Part shown: in pieces, positions 16,448 through 26,286 of the stretch
How the letters are laid out: every line of letters starts with the position of its first letter
Numbering within the stretch: position 1 is the first letter of the stretch
Position numbers and translations under genes: made by a program
NCBI GenBank assembly: GCA_003284445.1
Contig: QBVH01000001.1
Location: forward strand, 81,947-139,860
Source: Prochlorococcus sp. AG-311-D23
GTDB lineage: Bacteria > Cyanobacteriota > Cyanobacteriia > PCC-6307 > Cyanobiaceae
Reading direction: 5' to 3'
DNA: 57,914 nucleotides
The notes under the pieces: model-generated
Database searches by the model: none
What the model was told of the DNA's origin: nothing
The model's input: only the letters and a program-made list of their open reading frames with translations

Positions 16448-16520
16448 AAAATTTAATAATTCATAGTAATTAATAATAAACAAATATTTAAGAATTTTTA
16501 TTTTAATACTTAAAGATTAA

Positions 16521-16727
16521 TTATTTTTCCTTTTTGATTTTTAGATATTCTTCTCTAATTAATTTTAGCAATGCCTTCTTCTTTCTCATTGTTTTATTCT
16601 TTTCATTAAAATCAATTTCAAGTCTTTCTTCCTTTGTTAAATTCATCCAATTATTCATATCAAATTTTTGATCAAATTGTTCTTGAAGTTTTTTTTTCTT
16701 CTTTTTGAAAAGAAATTTAAAGAGCAT
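16521..16727 (-). CDS. Small basic hypothetical protein (68 aa)
   Basis: No family is recognised. The protein is very lysine-rich, with a run of six Lys near the N-terminus (LFKKKKKKLQEQF) and a basic helical C-terminus (RKKKALLKLIREEYLKIKKEK), and an acidic stretch between (NLTKEERLEIDFNEK). It is probably one or two amphipathic helices; nucleic-acid or ribosome binding is possible but not shown. It starts with ATG and lies between the Trp-rich gene and ugd on the same strand. Confidence 0.5.
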   Translation of the reverse strand: MLFKFLFKKKKKKLQEQFDQKFDMNNWMNLTKEERLEIDFNEKNKTMRKKKALLKLIREEYLKIKKEK

Positions 16728-16822
16728 TTTGTTTTCTAAAAATTAAATTAATTAAAGACTTAAAATAAGTTTGTTTTATTTAAGCATTAATCGTAGACAC
16801 CTTATCTTTTTTTCACGATATT

Positions 16823-18226
16823 TTAGTTCCCTTCACCCAACTTCCACAAATTTATGTCTGTATTCTCAATTTCTTGTCGATTAACAACAGATCTTGTATC
16901 AAAAACCCAAGCTGGTGTTCTCATCAAAGAAGCCAAATAATTCCAATCAAGTCCAAAGAATTCATCCCATGCAGTAAGAATTAAAACTGCATCAACATTT
17001 TTCAATGCCTCTGGAATGGAATTGGCCATTTTCCAAATTCCTTGATTATGAAATGAAAATTTTTCGAAATCTTCTTCTATTCTCTCAAATGAAACCTTAG
17101 GGTCATAAATTGATAAAATTGCTCCTTCTTCGAGTAAGTTACTTGAAATTCTCATAGCAGGAGATTCTCTAGTGTCGTTGGTGTTTGCCTTAAAAGAGAA
17201 ACCGAGTATTGCTATATTTTTTCCATTAACTGTACCAAAAAGCTTCTCAAGAACAATTTTATAAATTCTATCTTGCTGCCAAGTATTTAGCACCACAACT
17301 TGATTCCAGTAATTAGCAACCTCTGGCAAGCCAAAATATCCACTTAAGTAAACTAAATTCAAAATATCCTTTTTAAAGCAGCTCCCACCGAATCCGGGTC
17401 CAGCACTAAGAAATTGATTACCTATCCTTTTATCTGTTCCTATTGCTTTGGCAACTTCCTGAACATCAGCTCCAGTAGCTTCACAAAAGGCTGAAATAGA
17501 ATTTATGGAACTAATTCTCTGAGCTAGAAATGCATTAGCAGCTAATTTTGAAAGCTCGCTACTCCATAAATTAGTACAAATTATCTGTTCACTAGGAACC
17601 CAATTCAAATAAATATTAACCAGTGCATCTACATCTTCAGAATCCTCTCCCCCAATTAAAACCCTATCAGGGTTTTCTAAATCATTAATTGCGGTACCTT
17701 CAGCCAAGAATTCAGGATTAGATAAAACAGAAAAAGTATTTGAAATTTCATTTTTTTGATTCTCTCTATTTGTTGTCTTAAGTATCTCTTTTATTGCTTG
17801 TGCAGTACGAACTGGAAGAGTGCTTTTTTCAACTACTATTGTGTGACCTTTTGCATATTTAGCGACTTGCCTTGCACTAGCTTCAACCCAACTAAGATCA
17901 CTTGCTTGTCCGGCTCCAAGTCCTTTTGTTTTTGTTGGAGTATTGACTGATATAAAAATCATATCAGCATCAGAAATTGACTTTTCCATTTCAGTACTAA
18001 AGAAAAGGTTTCGCCCTCTTGTTCTTGAAATTATCCGATCTAATCCAGGCTCAAATATTGGCAATTTGTTGAGATCTGAATCATTCCAGGCATCAATTCG
18101 TTCTTTATTAATATCAACGACCCTAACTTCTAAATTGGGACATTTATCTGCAATAACTGACATGGTTGGACCACCAACATAGCCAGCTCCAATACAACAT
18201 ATTTTTTTGATTTTAATAGAGCTCAT
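16823..18226 (-). CDS. ugd: UDP-glucose 6-dehydrogenase, eukaryote-like type
   Basis: The enzyme oxidises UDP-glucose to UDP-glucuronate with NAD, supplying surface polysaccharide precursors. The protein (467 aa from this start) has GAGYVGGPT as the NAD loop, VNTPTKTKGLG, NPEFLAEGTAI, WSSELSKLAANAFLAQR and the catalytic Cys in PGFGGSCFKKD (C283). These segments match animal and plant UGDH almost word for word and differ from the usual bacterial Ugd. I chose ATG at 18224-18226 because it avoids overlap with hisS and gives the family N-terminus MSSIKIKKICCIGAG; a longer TTG form from 18256 would overlap hisS by 8 bases. Confidence 0.93.
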   Translation of the reverse strand: MSSIKIKKICCIGAGYVGGPTMSVIADKCPNLEVRVVDINKERIDAWNDSDLNKLPIFEPGLDRIISRTRGRNLFFSTEMEKSISDADMIFISVNTPTKTKGLGAGQASDLSWVEASARQVAKYAKGHTIVVEKSTLPVRTAQAIKEILKTTNRENQKNEISNTFSVLSNPEFLAEGTAINDLENPDRVLIGGEDSEDVDALVNIYLNWVPSEQIICTNLWSSELSKLAANAFLAQRISSINSISAFCEATGADVQEVAKAIGTDKRIGNQFLSAGPGFGGSCFKKDILNLVYLSGYFGLPEVANYWNQVVVLNTWQQDRIYKIVLEKLFGTVNGKNIAILGFSFKANTNDTRESPAMRISSNLLEEGAILSIYDPKVSFERIEEDFEKFSFHNQGIWKMANSIPEALKNVDAVLILTAWDEFFGLDWNYLASLMRTPAWVFDTRSVVNRQEIENTDINLWKLGEGN

Positions 18227-18248
18227 TTTAAACAATCCATAATTTTTG

Positions 18249-19520
18249 TTAAGCAATCAACTTTTTAATTAACTCATCTAGATCCTCCTTTGAAAAAACA
18301 TATTGCTTACTCACCTCATCCTTTTGTTTATCCCTTAATTTCTTCATCAATAATTGCCCCTTACATGCCTCATCCTCACCTATAACTAAGGCCCATTTGG
18401 CTCTACTTTTATCTGCTCGCTTAAATTGTTTTGAAAAAGATGAACCTGAGTAGTCCAATTCAATCATTAAGTTAGATGACCTTAACTGACAAGTAATTTC
18501 CAAAGCAAGTTGTTCAGCTTTTTCACCTTTATGAATCACATAAGCATCTGGAGCTTTTGATTGTAAAATTTTTTCTCCAGCAAGAATTATCAATCTTTCC
18601 ATCCCAATAGCCCAGCCAATTGAGGGAGCTTGTCCACCCCCCAGCTCGTTTATCAGTCCATCGTAACGTCCACCACCACACACCGTTGCTTGAGAACCCA
18701 AGTGATCACTGTTTATTTCGAAAGCTGTATGAGAATAATAATCAAGTCCTCTTACTAAGTTGTTGTTAATTTTATATGGGATCTTTAGATTATCGAGTAA
18801 CTCTTTTAAATAATCAAATCTAGTTTTACTTTCCTTAGATAAAAAGTCGTTTAAAGAAGGTGCTTCAGATAAAAGTTCTTTTGTGGAAATATTTTTACTA
18901 TCTAATATTCTCAAGGGATTAACATTAATTCTTTTCTGAGAATCTTCATCTAATAAATCAAATCTTTGATTGAGCCAATCTTTCAACTCTTCTTTGAAAA
19001 TATTTCGATCCTTATTACTTCCAAGACTGTTAATTTCTAAAGTCAAATCATTCAGCCCAACATCCTTTAAAAAGTTCCAAGCTATTGAAATAACCTCAGC
19101 GTCACTCATAACAGAGGCCAATCCAACAAATTCAACTCCAATTTGATGGAACTGCCTTTGTCTTCCTGCTTGAGGACGCTCGTATCTAAACATTGGTCCT
19201 CTATACCAGAGTCTTTGAGGTCCATTATTTAATAATCCATGCTGGATAATTGATCTCGCGACAGAAGCTGTCCCTTCAGGTCTCAAAGTGCAAGAACGAC
19301 CTCCTCTATCTTCGAAATTGTACATTTCTTTGCCCACAACATCGGTATTTTCACCAATACCCCTTGCAAATAATTCAGTTTGTTCAACAATCGGTGTTCT
19401 AATTTCTTGAAGCCCAGCTCGACTAAAATGTTCAAGCGCAATTGATTCGACCTTTTGCCAGCCCTGACTCTGTGCAGGTAAAAGATCTACCATTCCTCTT
19501 AAATTCTTGAGATTGGTCAA
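18249..19520 (-). CDS. hisS: Histidyl-tRNA synthetase
   Basis: The 423-residue class II synthetase has [13 protein letters not shown] (motif 2 region), [19 protein letters not shown], and the histidine-specific [15 protein letters not shown] and GGGRYDGL. An anticodon-binding domain follows from about residue 325. It charges tRNA-His in the cytoplasm. No ATG is available at the right place: the frame starts with TTG at 19520, giving [15 protein letters not shown], which fits the family start (RGxxDxLP). Upstream codons are open back to a TAA but contain no better start. The gene is followed closely by ugd. Confidence 0.95.
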   Translation of the reverse strand: MTNLKNLRGMVDLLPAQSQGWQKVESIALEHFSRAGLQEIRTPIVEQTELFARGIGENTDVVGKEMYNFEDRGGRSCTLRPEGTASVARSIIQHGLLNNGPQRLWYRGPMFRYERPQAGRQRQFHQIGVEFVGLASVMSDAEVISIAWNFLKDVGLNDLTLEINSLGSNKDRNIFKEELKDWLNQRFDLLDEDSQKRINVNPLRILDSKNISTKELLSEAPSLNDFLSKESKTRFDYLKELLDNLKIPYKINNNLVRGLDYYSHTAFEINSDHLGSQATVCGGGRYDGLINELGGGQAPSIGWAIGMERLIILAGEKILQSKAPDAYVIHKGEKAEQLALEITCQLRSSNLMIELDYSGSSFSKQFKRADKSRAKWALVIGEDEACKGQLLMKKLRDKQKDEVSKQYVFSKEDLDELIKKLIA

Positions 19521-19563
19521 AGTAGCTTCAGCAAAAATATTTGTTGTTTGCTTAATAGTAATT

Positions 19564-19575
19564 GTTTACGTAAAC
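19564..19575. promoter_or_regulatory. 12-bp perfect palindrome upstream of hisS
   Basis: GTTTACGTAAAC is a perfect 12-base palindrome 44 bases before the TTG start of hisS on its strand. Its position suits an operator or a promoter-proximal binding site; no regulator can be named. Confidence 0.4.
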
Positions 19576-19646
19576 TGTTAAATATTCTTTAAAACTAAGT
19601 TTTCAAAACCAAATTGAGGAAGTTCAATTTAGCAAGGTAATTAAGC

Positions 19647-19934
19647 TTAATCCTCTAAACGCGTGGCGCCTGAATATTTAACCAACCAAAAATTAACTCT
19701 TCTTCTCACATTAAAAGGCATTTCATTTTGAAGTTGAATTAATTCCATAGCGCCGAGTCTCTTTAGTTCTTTTGATTCAAGACTCCACATTTTTTCCGCT
19801 TCACAAATCAAACGAGCCCAACTTCTTGAGTGCTGCCATTGTCTGAGACGCTTCTTTAATTCGTTACCATTGGTCTTACTTTTAACAAGATGAGTCTGAC
19901 CAACTATTTTTTTCTTAGTGAAATATTTTCTCAT
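19647..19934 (-). CDS. Conserved hypothetical protein (95 aa)
   Basis: No named family is recognised. The protein is basic, with several tryptophans (RQWQHSRSWARLICEAEKMW) and a predicted mostly helical fold; there is no signal peptide or membrane segment. It starts with ATG. It lies between hisS and the exonuclease gene on the same strand, with 93 bases separating it from the latter. Length and composition favour a genuine small protein; the high Arg/Lys content would allow nucleic-acid contact but does not show it. Confidence 0.65.
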   Translation of the reverse strand: MRKYFTKKKIVGQTHLVKSKTNGNELKKRLRQWQHSRSWARLICEAEKMWSLESKELKRLGAMELIQLQNEMPFNVRRRVNFWLVKYSGATRLED

Positions 19935-20027
19935 AAATCAATCATGGAGAACACTATAAAAAACTCATTACTTATACATTAAACATAAAGCAAAGATTTG
20001 AAATGAGTACTTTATGAAAGATCTACT

Positions 20028-20873
20028 TCAAACATTAAAGTCGACTTCACATACAGGGAATTCTAATTTTTCCATATCCCGACGACTCATTCTTTTAGAC
20101 CAAGCACCTTTAATTGCATCATTCCACCTAAAGCCAGCACTTTTCGCTAGATACCTTTCTTCATAGGAGATCTCAGCTCGAAACAGGATTTTTGGCTCTA
20201 AGGCTCTTATCAATAATTTTTCAAGTTCACTACATCTTTTAAAAACCTCTGCCAAATATATGCAATCTGTCAAAGCTCTATGTGCATTCCAGACTGGCAC
20301 ACCATAAGCCAATGCAAGATCTCTAACAGAAGGGCGAGTCTTCAATTGTCTGTCAGCTGGCCAAGTTATATCGTCCATAGAACAAATCCATTTTTTTTCA
20401 ATTTGAGGCAATTTATTGAGACCAAACCATTTCATATCAAATTCTGCATTGTGGGCAACAATCACATCTGATACACAGACCAAAGATTCAAAGTATTTAA
20501 TTGCTTCAGATAGAGGTTGAGGCAATCTAGTTATCTCAGCAGGAATGTTATTTATTTTTTCTGCGTTGTTGTTTTCAACTGGTAAAAGAAACGATTGCTG
20601 CGCTAACACTGATCTGGTTTTGACATTAAAAAGGATCGAACCTACTTCAAGACAATCATCATTCTTATTGTCAAGACCTGTTGTTTCCGTATCTAAAATC
20701 AATATATTCTTAGGTAATTGTTCTTCTCTTAATATTTCAACCCGCTCTTCTTTTGAGTTTAAAGAACTTTTCACTTCTAAATCAATATCTTTTTTATTAG
20801 AAATTTCTTTAGTTGTTTCATATAGAAAGCCAAGCTGCTCGCTTTCTTTCTGATGATTTTGCTCTTCTTTCAC
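20028..20873 (-). CDS. DEDDh-type 3'-5' exonuclease (DnaQ/Pol III epsilon-like)
   Basis: The 281-residue protein has the exonuclease motifs in order: Exo I as LILDTETTGLD (about 56-66), Exo II as IVAHNAEFDMKW (about 138-149) and Exo III as NAHRALTDCIYL (about 196-207), with the His two turns before the last Asp as in DEDDh enzymes. A charged 50-residue N-terminal region precedes the domain, and a conserved C-terminal piece (AEISYEERYLAKSAGFRWN) follows, which I have seen attached to cyanobacterial members. It could proofread or act in repair. The frame starts with GTG at 20873; no ATG is available early. Confidence 0.85.
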   Translation of the reverse strand: MKEEQNHQKESEQLGFLYETTKEISNKKDIDLEVKSSLNSKEERVEILREEQLPKNILILDTETTGLDNKNDDCLEVGSILFNVKTRSVLAQQSFLLPVENNNAEKINNIPAEITRLPQPLSEAIKYFESLVCVSDVIVAHNAEFDMKWFGLNKLPQIEKKWICSMDDITWPADRQLKTRPSVRDLALAYGVPVWNAHRALTDCIYLAEVFKRCSELEKLLIRALEPKILFRAEISYEERYLAKSAGFRWNDAIKGAWSKRMSRRDMEKLEFPVCEVDFNV

Positions 20874-21013
20874 TTCAAAATAAATTAGTCATGCTTCTAT
20901 TATCATCATAAAAACAAAGTTGAAAAAAAAACTTATTAGATCATTAGAAATAAATGATACTCGTATTTAATTTATAATCTTCATCTATCTCTTTTTATAT
21001 AGTGTTTTCCTCA

Positions 21014-21739
21014 ATGAACACTTCTAGGCGTATAAGTAATGTTTCTTGTCAATGGCCTTCAAGACCAATTGGTCTTATAGAACTAATTGGGGGTAGCTAT
21101 ATTTCTATAAAGCCAGAAGTTACATACAAAAGGCTTATTTCTTGTCTTTTAAAAAGGAACTTTGCAGTTCATTCATGGGGCTATATCCCTAATTTTGATC
21201 ATCAACTTCAAGCCAATCATGCTTGGAAACAATTCCGTCAATCTCGAAAAATTCTTGAAAAAAGAGTTGGCTTAATACCAAAAGCAATAAGACTGGGTCA
21301 TAGTCTTGGATGTAAATTACATTTACTAGCACCAGATGGAGGAAGAAATTGCGATGGTTTAGTCGCTATAAGCTTTAATAATTTTAAAGCAGATAAATCA
21401 ATACCATTACTTAGGAAAATGTCTCAAAAGCTTGACTTTGAAGCAGAGTTTAGTCCAAGTCCTGCTGAAACATTAAATCTTGTAAAAGAACACTATGAGC
21501 AAATAAATAATCTATTAATAAAATTTAAAAATGATAATCTAGATCAAAATGATTTATTACTTAAATCATTAAAAATAAGACCCACTGATAAATCTAAAAT
21601 CATGCAACTAGAAGGAAATCACCTAACTCCAGTAAGCGTGGGGCTAAGAGAAAAGTTCCTAAAATCGAATTTCCAAAGCTCTTTAAAATACGAAAAAATT
21701 GATTTAATAGTCGATCAAATAATTCATTGGAAAATTTAA
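21014..21739 (+). CDS. DUF1350-family alpha/beta-hydrolase-like protein
   Basis: The protein (241 aa from ATG 21014) has a beta-strand GLIELIGGSYISIKPEVTY, then a nucleophile-elbow-like GHSLGCKLHLL, both typical of DUF1350, a cyanobacterial and plastid family with an alpha/beta-hydrolase fold. The later EGNHLTPVS could supply the His. The elbow serine is present, so hydrolase activity is plausible, but no substrate is known. An upstream GTG at 21002 would add four residues; ATG is preferred. It converges on acs with only 2 bases between stop codons. Confidence 0.78.
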   Translation: MNTSRRISNVSCQWPSRPIGLIELIGGSYISIKPEVTYKRLISCLLKRNFAVHSWGYIPNFDHQLQANHAWKQFRQSRKILEKRVGLIPKAIRLGHSLGCKLHLLAPDGGRNCDGLVAISFNNFKADKSIPLLRKMSQKLDFEAEFSPSPAETLNLVKEHYEQINNLLIKFKNDNLDQNDLLLKSLKIRPTDKSKIMQLEGNHLTPVSVGLREKFLKSNFQSSLKYEKIDLIVDQIIHWKI

Positions 21740-21741
21740 TA

Positions 21742-23718
21742 TTAACTTCTTAATTTATCTAAAACTGATCTGTCTTCAAGAGTACTTGTATCCCCACTTA
21801 TTTCGTCGCCCGAAGCAAGTGCTCTTAAAATTCTGCGCATTATTTTGCCACTTCTTGTTTTAGGAAGAGAATCAGTAAATTTTATTTCATCAGGTTTGGC
21901 AATAGCTCCTATTTCATTGACGACATGTTCTTTTAATTGTGCCTCAATTTTTTTATTTGCTTTTGCACCAGTTTTTAAAGTAACGAAGGCTACTATTGAC
22001 TCCCCTTTCAAATCATCAGGTCTACCCACAACTGCAGATTCTGAGATGAGTTCATGACTAACTAATGCTGATTCTATTTCCATTGTTCCAAGCCTATGAC
22101 CAGAGACATTTATGACATCATCAACTCGTCCCATAACCCAAAAATAACCTTCTTCATCTCTTCGTGCCCCATCTCCAGCAAAATATATATAGCTATTGTC
22201 TGAAGGTTTTAAATATTCCCAGTAACTCTCTCTAAATCTTTTTTCATCTCCATAAACATTTCTCATCATTCCAGGCCATGGTCTTTTAACTACTAAATAT
22301 CCACCCTCATTAATTGCAACAGAATCCCCCTTTGAATTGACCACATCGGCTTCAATCCCAGGCAAAGGGAAAGTTGCTGATCCAGGCTTAGTTGGAGTCG
22401 CTCCTGGAAGAGGACTAATCATTACTCCTCCAGTTTCTGTTTGCCACCATGTATCAACAATGGGGCATCTCCCTCTACCAATAACATCTCGATACCACAT
22501 CCAAGCCTCTGGATTAATTGGCTCTCCAACAGTTCCTAAAAGTCTCAAACTAGATAAATCGTATTGCTTGGGAATCTTTTCTCCTGCTTTCATAAAGGCC
22601 CTTATAGCTGTTGGAGCAGTGTAAAAAATCGAAATTCTATGCTTCTGAATTACATCCCAAAAAGCTCCTGGATTTGAGGGTCTAGGAACTCCCTCATACA
22701 TAACAGTAGTTGCTCCATTAGATAGTGGGCCATAGACGATATAACTATGTCCAGTTATCCAACCCACATCAGCTGTGCACCAATAAACATCATTTTCACG
22801 AATGTCAAAAATCCATTTAAAAGTTAAATGAGACCAAAGGTTGTACCCAGCAGTTGAATGAACAACTCCCTTTGGTTTGCCTGTAGAGCCAGAGGTATAC
22901 AAAACAAATAAGCAATCCTCACTATCCATTTGTTCTGGGAAACACTCTTCTGATTGACTATCTACAATTTCATGCCACCAATAATCTCTCTCTTGATCCA
23001 TAGCAATAAGTTTTTTTGTTCTTTGAACAACTAAAACAGATTTGACCTTTGGACAAGCACCATCTTCTAATGCTGAGTCAACTGCATCTTTGAGTGGAAT
23101 CACTTTATCTTTTCTAAAGCCGCCATCAGCAGTAATTACTGCTTTCGCCTCTCCATTAATTAATCGATCCCTCAGAGCCTCAGAAGAGAAGCCTCCAAAG
23201 ACCACTGAATGTGGTGCTCCAATCCTTGAACAAGCAAGCATTGCAATTGCAGCCTCTGGCACCATTGGCATATACAAAGCGACAAGATCTCCTTTGCCTA
23301 TACCTATAGACTTGAGTGCATTTGCTGCTTTGCAAACTTCTTTGTGTAATTGTTTGTAGGTATATTGCTTTTGATCACCTGGCTCGCCTTCCCAAATCAA
23401 GGCTACTTTGTCAGCTGTTGAGCTACTTAAATGACGATCTAAACAGTTAAAAGAAATGTTGGTTTTTCCTCCATCAAACCATCTAGCGAATGGTGGCCTG
23501 GACCAATCGAGGACTTTATCAAAAGCTTTAAACCAATGTAATTCTTCTCTAGCTGCATCACCCCAAAACTTATTTGGATCTGATTTAGCCATCTCCCACA
23601 TTTCCAAATACTTAGAAAAAGATGAGATTCTACTTTTACTGGAAAAGTCATCAGAGGGGGGGAAAACTCTCTGCTCCTGAAGAACAGACTCAATAGAGTT
23701 AGAATTGTCTGAATTCAT
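21742..23718 (-). CDS. acs: Acetyl-CoA synthetase
   Basis: The enzyme makes acetyl-CoA from acetate, ATP and CoA through acetyl-AMP. It carries the adenylation signature [12 protein letters not shown], the A5-type [39 protein letters not shown] split over the hinge, and [14 protein letters not shown], whose Lys is the regulatory acetylation site in this family. ATG at 23716-23718 gives 658 residues, the family's usual length; the frame also extends 17 codons upstream to a TTG. The stop is 2 bases from that of the convergent DUF1350 gene. It is divergent from a HAD phosphatase. Confidence 0.95.
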   Translation of the reverse strand: MNSDNSNSIESVLQEQRVFPPSDDFSSKSRISSFSKYLEMWEMAKSDPNKFWGDAAREELHWFKAFDKVLDWSRPPFARWFDGGKTNISFNCLDRHLSSSTADKVALIWEGEPGDQKQYTYKQLHKEVCKAANALKSIGIGKGDLVALYMPMVPEAAIAMLACSRIGAPHSVVFGGFSSEALRDRLINGEAKAVITADGGFRKDKVIPLKDAVDSALEDGACPKVKSVLVVQRTKKLIAMDQERDYWWHEIVDSQSEECFPEQMDSEDCLFVLYTSGSTGKPKGVVHSTAGYNLWSHLTFKWIFDIRENDVYWCTADVGWITGHSYIVYGPLSNGATTVMYEGVPRPSNPGAFWDVIQKHRISIFYTAPTAIRAFMKAGEKIPKQYDLSSLRLLGTVGEPINPEAWMWYRDVIGRGRCPIVDTWWQTETGGVMISPLPGATPTKPGSATFPLPGIEADVVNSKGDSVAINEGGYLVVKRPWPGMMRNVYGDEKRFRESYWEYLKPSDNSYIYFAGDGARRDEEGYFWVMGRVDDVINVSGHRLGTMEIESALVSHELISESAVVGRPDDLKGESIVAFVTLKTGAKANKKIEAQLKEHVVNEIGAIAKPDEIKFTDSLPKTRSGKIMRRILRALASGDEISGDTSTLEDRSVLDKLRS

Positions 23719-23810
23719 GAAAGATAAAAACAACTTTTCATTTATTGCATTCAAGCTATTTCTGACCAAAAGGCTTGAATAGTGAAACTCTTATTTAAAA
23801 CAAATTCATA

Positions 23811-24491
23811 ATGAAGAAAAATTGGAATTTTCCTAAAGCATTTTTATTTGATCTTGATGGAGTTCTAATTGATTCAGAACCCCTACATGGACAAGCATGG
23901 AAAGAAACCGCCGCACTTTTTGATCTAAATCTAACCGATAACCAACTAAAACACTTAAGAGGCAAAAGAAGAATTGATTGTGCCAATGAACTGGTTAAAT
24001 TAATCCCAAAGGAAGTTAAGGCCAAAGAGTTCCTAACACTCCATAAGCCCATCTCACGACAACTCATCCTTACTGCACAAGCAATGCAAGGTGGCAAAAG
24101 TTTGGTTAAAAGATGTCATGAAAACAATATCCCAATGGCGTTAGTAACCAGTAGCAGCTCTGAATCTTTCCAAATAAAAACAGCCCATCACAAGTGGATT
24201 CATCACTTTCCTGTAATGGTTCTTGGCGATGACAAATTACTAGATAATGGGAAACCATCGCCAGATCCGTATCTATTAGCAGCTGAAAAACTAAATATTG
24301 CTGCCAAAGAATGTTGGGCTGTTGAAGATTCAATTGCTGGGGTAACTTCTGCAATTGAAGCGGGGTGTTGTGTTTTCTTTTTAAAAGAAGCAAGTGATCA
24401 ACTTCCAATAAAAGAAAATTTTGATCAACACATTAATTTAAAACAAATCACACATTTAAAAGAAATTGAACAAATATTAAATGAGTATTAA
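23811..24491 (+). CDS. HAD-superfamily hydrolase, CbbY/beta-phosphoglucomutase-like
   Basis: The 226-residue protein has HAD motif I as FLFDLDGVLIDSEPLH (nucleophile D16, acid/base D18), the helical cap domain, motif II as ALVTSSS, motif III Lys in GKPSPDPYLLAAEKL, and the metal site in AVEDSIAGVTSAIEAG. DSEP after the first motif is typical of the beta-phosphoglucomutase/CbbY subfamily, which act on sugar phosphates; the precise substrate is not readable. It starts with ATG and converges on sds with just one base between stop codons. Confidence 0.85.
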   Translation: MKKNWNFPKAFLFDLDGVLIDSEPLHGQAWKETAALFDLNLTDNQLKHLRGKRRIDCANELVKLIPKEVKAKEFLTLHKPISRQLILTAQAMQGGKSLVKRCHENNIPMALVTSSSSESFQIKTAHHKWIHHFPVMVLGDDKLLDNGKPSPDPYLLAAEKLNIAAKECWAVEDSIAGVTSAIEAGCCVFFLKEASDQLPIKENFDQHINLKQITHLKEIEQILNEY

Positions 24492-24492
24492 A

Positions 24493-25464
24493 TTAATAAA
24501 GTCTGCTAATAACAAACTCAGGTAATTCAAGTAAAGCTTTTTTTGATGGTGAATCTGGCAACCAAGAAATAGAATCTTTAGATTCAGACGCAAATTTTTC
24601 TGCTAATTCTCTTGATTTTTTGATAGCACTTGAATTCCTTACTAGTGATAAAGCCTTATCAAGATCATCTTTTTGGGAGAATTTACCATTAATAAGTTCG
24701 CTAAGAGTTGGATTCTCCTCCAGAGCATAGAAAACTGGTGCAGTAAGATAACCACTTTGGAGATCACTAGCTGCTGGTTTACCTAATTGTTCATCATTTC
24801 CAGTAAAGTCGAGAATATCATCAACCACTTGAAAGGCTAACCCTAACTGTCTTCCAAAAAAATAGAGTGAATTTAAGCTCTCTTCATCTACATCGGATAA
24901 AACACCAATAGCCTTAGAGCTGTTAGCAATAAGAGAGGCAGTTTTACAGTAACTTTTTTCTAAATAACTCTCAAAGGATTGACTTGAATCGAATCTATTC
25001 AATCCCTGTTTTATTTCGCCCTCAGCTAGATCCATAATCACTCTACTTAACAATTTAACAACATCTAAATTCTCAAGATTTGCCAAATGCCAACTTGCTT
25101 GAGCAAATAGAAAATCTCCTGCAAGAACAGCGATCCTGGGATCAAATCGACTATGGACAGTTTCAACACCTCGACGGGTATCAGCTTCATCAACAACATC
25201 ATCATGAACTAGAGAAGCGGTATGAATCATCTCAGTAATCTGTGCCAATTTTCGGTGCTTTAAAGGAAGATCCTTTTCAGAAGTCAAAGCTCTTGAAATT
25301 AATAAAACAATTCCAGGTCTTAAACGTTTGCCGCCTGCACTAAAAAGATGTTCTGCAGCTGCCTGCAAAATAGGGTGTCCAGCACCGATGAGGCTGCGAA
25401 GATCTAGAAGCAATGCTTCTAGGTCAAGTTCTACAGGTTGAAGAATTTCCGTGGCTGTGGTCAT
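24493..25464 (-). CDS. sds: Solanesyl/polyprenyl diphosphate synthase
   Basis: The 323-residue trans-prenyltransferase has the first aspartate-rich motif as DDVVDEADTRRG (88-99) and the second as DDILDFTGN (215-223), plus GGKRLRPG (44-51) for pyrophosphate binding. It lengthens farnesyl or geranylgeranyl diphosphate with isopentenyl units to make the C45 (solanesyl) tail of plastoquinone in cyanobacteria. Chain length is inferred from lineage, not read from residues. It is the last gene of the comB-nit-amidase-murI-sds minus-strand run, 22 bases after murI. Confidence 0.9.
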   Translation of the reverse strand: MTTATEILQPVELDLEALLLDLRSLIGAGHPILQAAAEHLFSAGGKRLRPGIVLLISRALTSEKDLPLKHRKLAQITEMIHTASLVHDDVVDEADTRRGVETVHSRFDPRIAVLAGDFLFAQASWHLANLENLDVVKLLSRVIMDLAEGEIKQGLNRFDSSQSFESYLEKSYCKTASLIANSSKAIGVLSDVDEESLNSLYFFGRQLGLAFQVVDDILDFTGNDEQLGKPAASDLQSGYLTAPVFYALEENPTLSELINGKFSQKDDLDKALSLVRNSSAIKKSRELAEKFASESKDSISWLPDSPSKKALLELPEFVISRLY

Positions 25465-25486
25465 AAAACCGCTCTACTTTTTAATA

Positions 25487-26284
25487 TTAAGAGACACAAC
25501 CCTTCTTCTGCAGTGAAACCAGTTTAACTTCAGGAAACACGTTTAACCAATGTTTAGCTTTATTGGGAAAATTTTTAAGATTTGAGGTTACGTAAAACTT
25601 TAAATCAAGCAACTTTTTTTTCTTTGAAAAATTGTTTGTTTTTGAATCCATAAACAACTTCAACTTCAAAGAAAGAGCTTCTGCAGGGTCAATCAATTTA
25701 ATACCAGAGGGTAAAATCTCAGTCAACAAAGGTGTTATGAGGGGATAATGACTACAGCCAAGAATCAAAGAATGAATTTTTTGTTTTAAAAGAGGTTGTA
25801 AATATCCAGTTGCAACATCAGTAATCTCATCTGAATTAATATTATCCATTTCAATCATTGGAACAAATTCAGGGCATGGTTGCTCAATTACAAAAGTTTT
25901 TGGCTTAAATTCTAAAATTGCATTTGTATAAGCCTTGGTTTTTACTGTAGAAGGAGTTGCGAGAACACCTACCCTAGATTCCTTTATGGTTGAGGCAGCA
26001 GACCCAATCAAGTCAAAAACAGGGACATCTAAATTGTTTTTGAGTACGTCCAAGGCAATAGCATTTGTTGTGTTACAGGCGACCAAGAAAGCGTCAATTT
26101 TCTGATAACTAAACCAAGATGATATTTCTTCAGCAATTTTTTTAATCTCATTAGTTGTCTTTCCTCCATAGGGAAGTCTTGCTGTATCAGCTAAATAAAT
26201 AAATGAATTATCGGGACATAACTCAATAACCTTTTTCAGAACAGAGAAGCCTCCAATACCACTATCAAATAATCCAATACGCAT
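25487..26284 (-). CDS. murI: Glutamate racemase
   Basis: The 265-residue protein begins with FDSGIGGFSVL (Asp7) and has the two catalytic cysteines: C70 in FLVACNTTNA and C177 in LILGCSHYPLI. It interconverts L- and D-glutamate, providing D-Glu for peptidoglycan. It sits 2 bases after the amidase gene and 22 bases before sds on the same strand, so cell-wall synthesis and remodelling genes are co-transcribed here. ATG start; length is standard for MurI. Confidence 0.94.
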   Translation of the reverse strand: MRIGLFDSGIGGFSVLKKVIELCPDNSFIYLADTARLPYGGKTTNEIKKIAEEISSWFSYQKIDAFLVACNTTNAIALDVLKNNLDVPVFDLIGSAASTIKESRVGVLATPSTVKTKAYTNAILEFKPKTFVIEQPCPEFVPMIEMDNINSDEITDVATGYLQPLLKQKIHSLILGCSHYPLITPLLTEILPSGIKLIDPAEALSLKLKLFMDSKTNNFSKKKKLLDLKFYVTSNLKNFPNKAKHWLNVFPEVKLVSLQKKGCVS

Positions 26285-26286
26285 AT

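Noticed and set aside
22337-23359. Plus-strand frames of 95 and 105 codons inside acs
   Set aside because: The acs product is complete and conserved across this stretch; the frames have odd composition rich in Ser, Ala and Pro and no motif.
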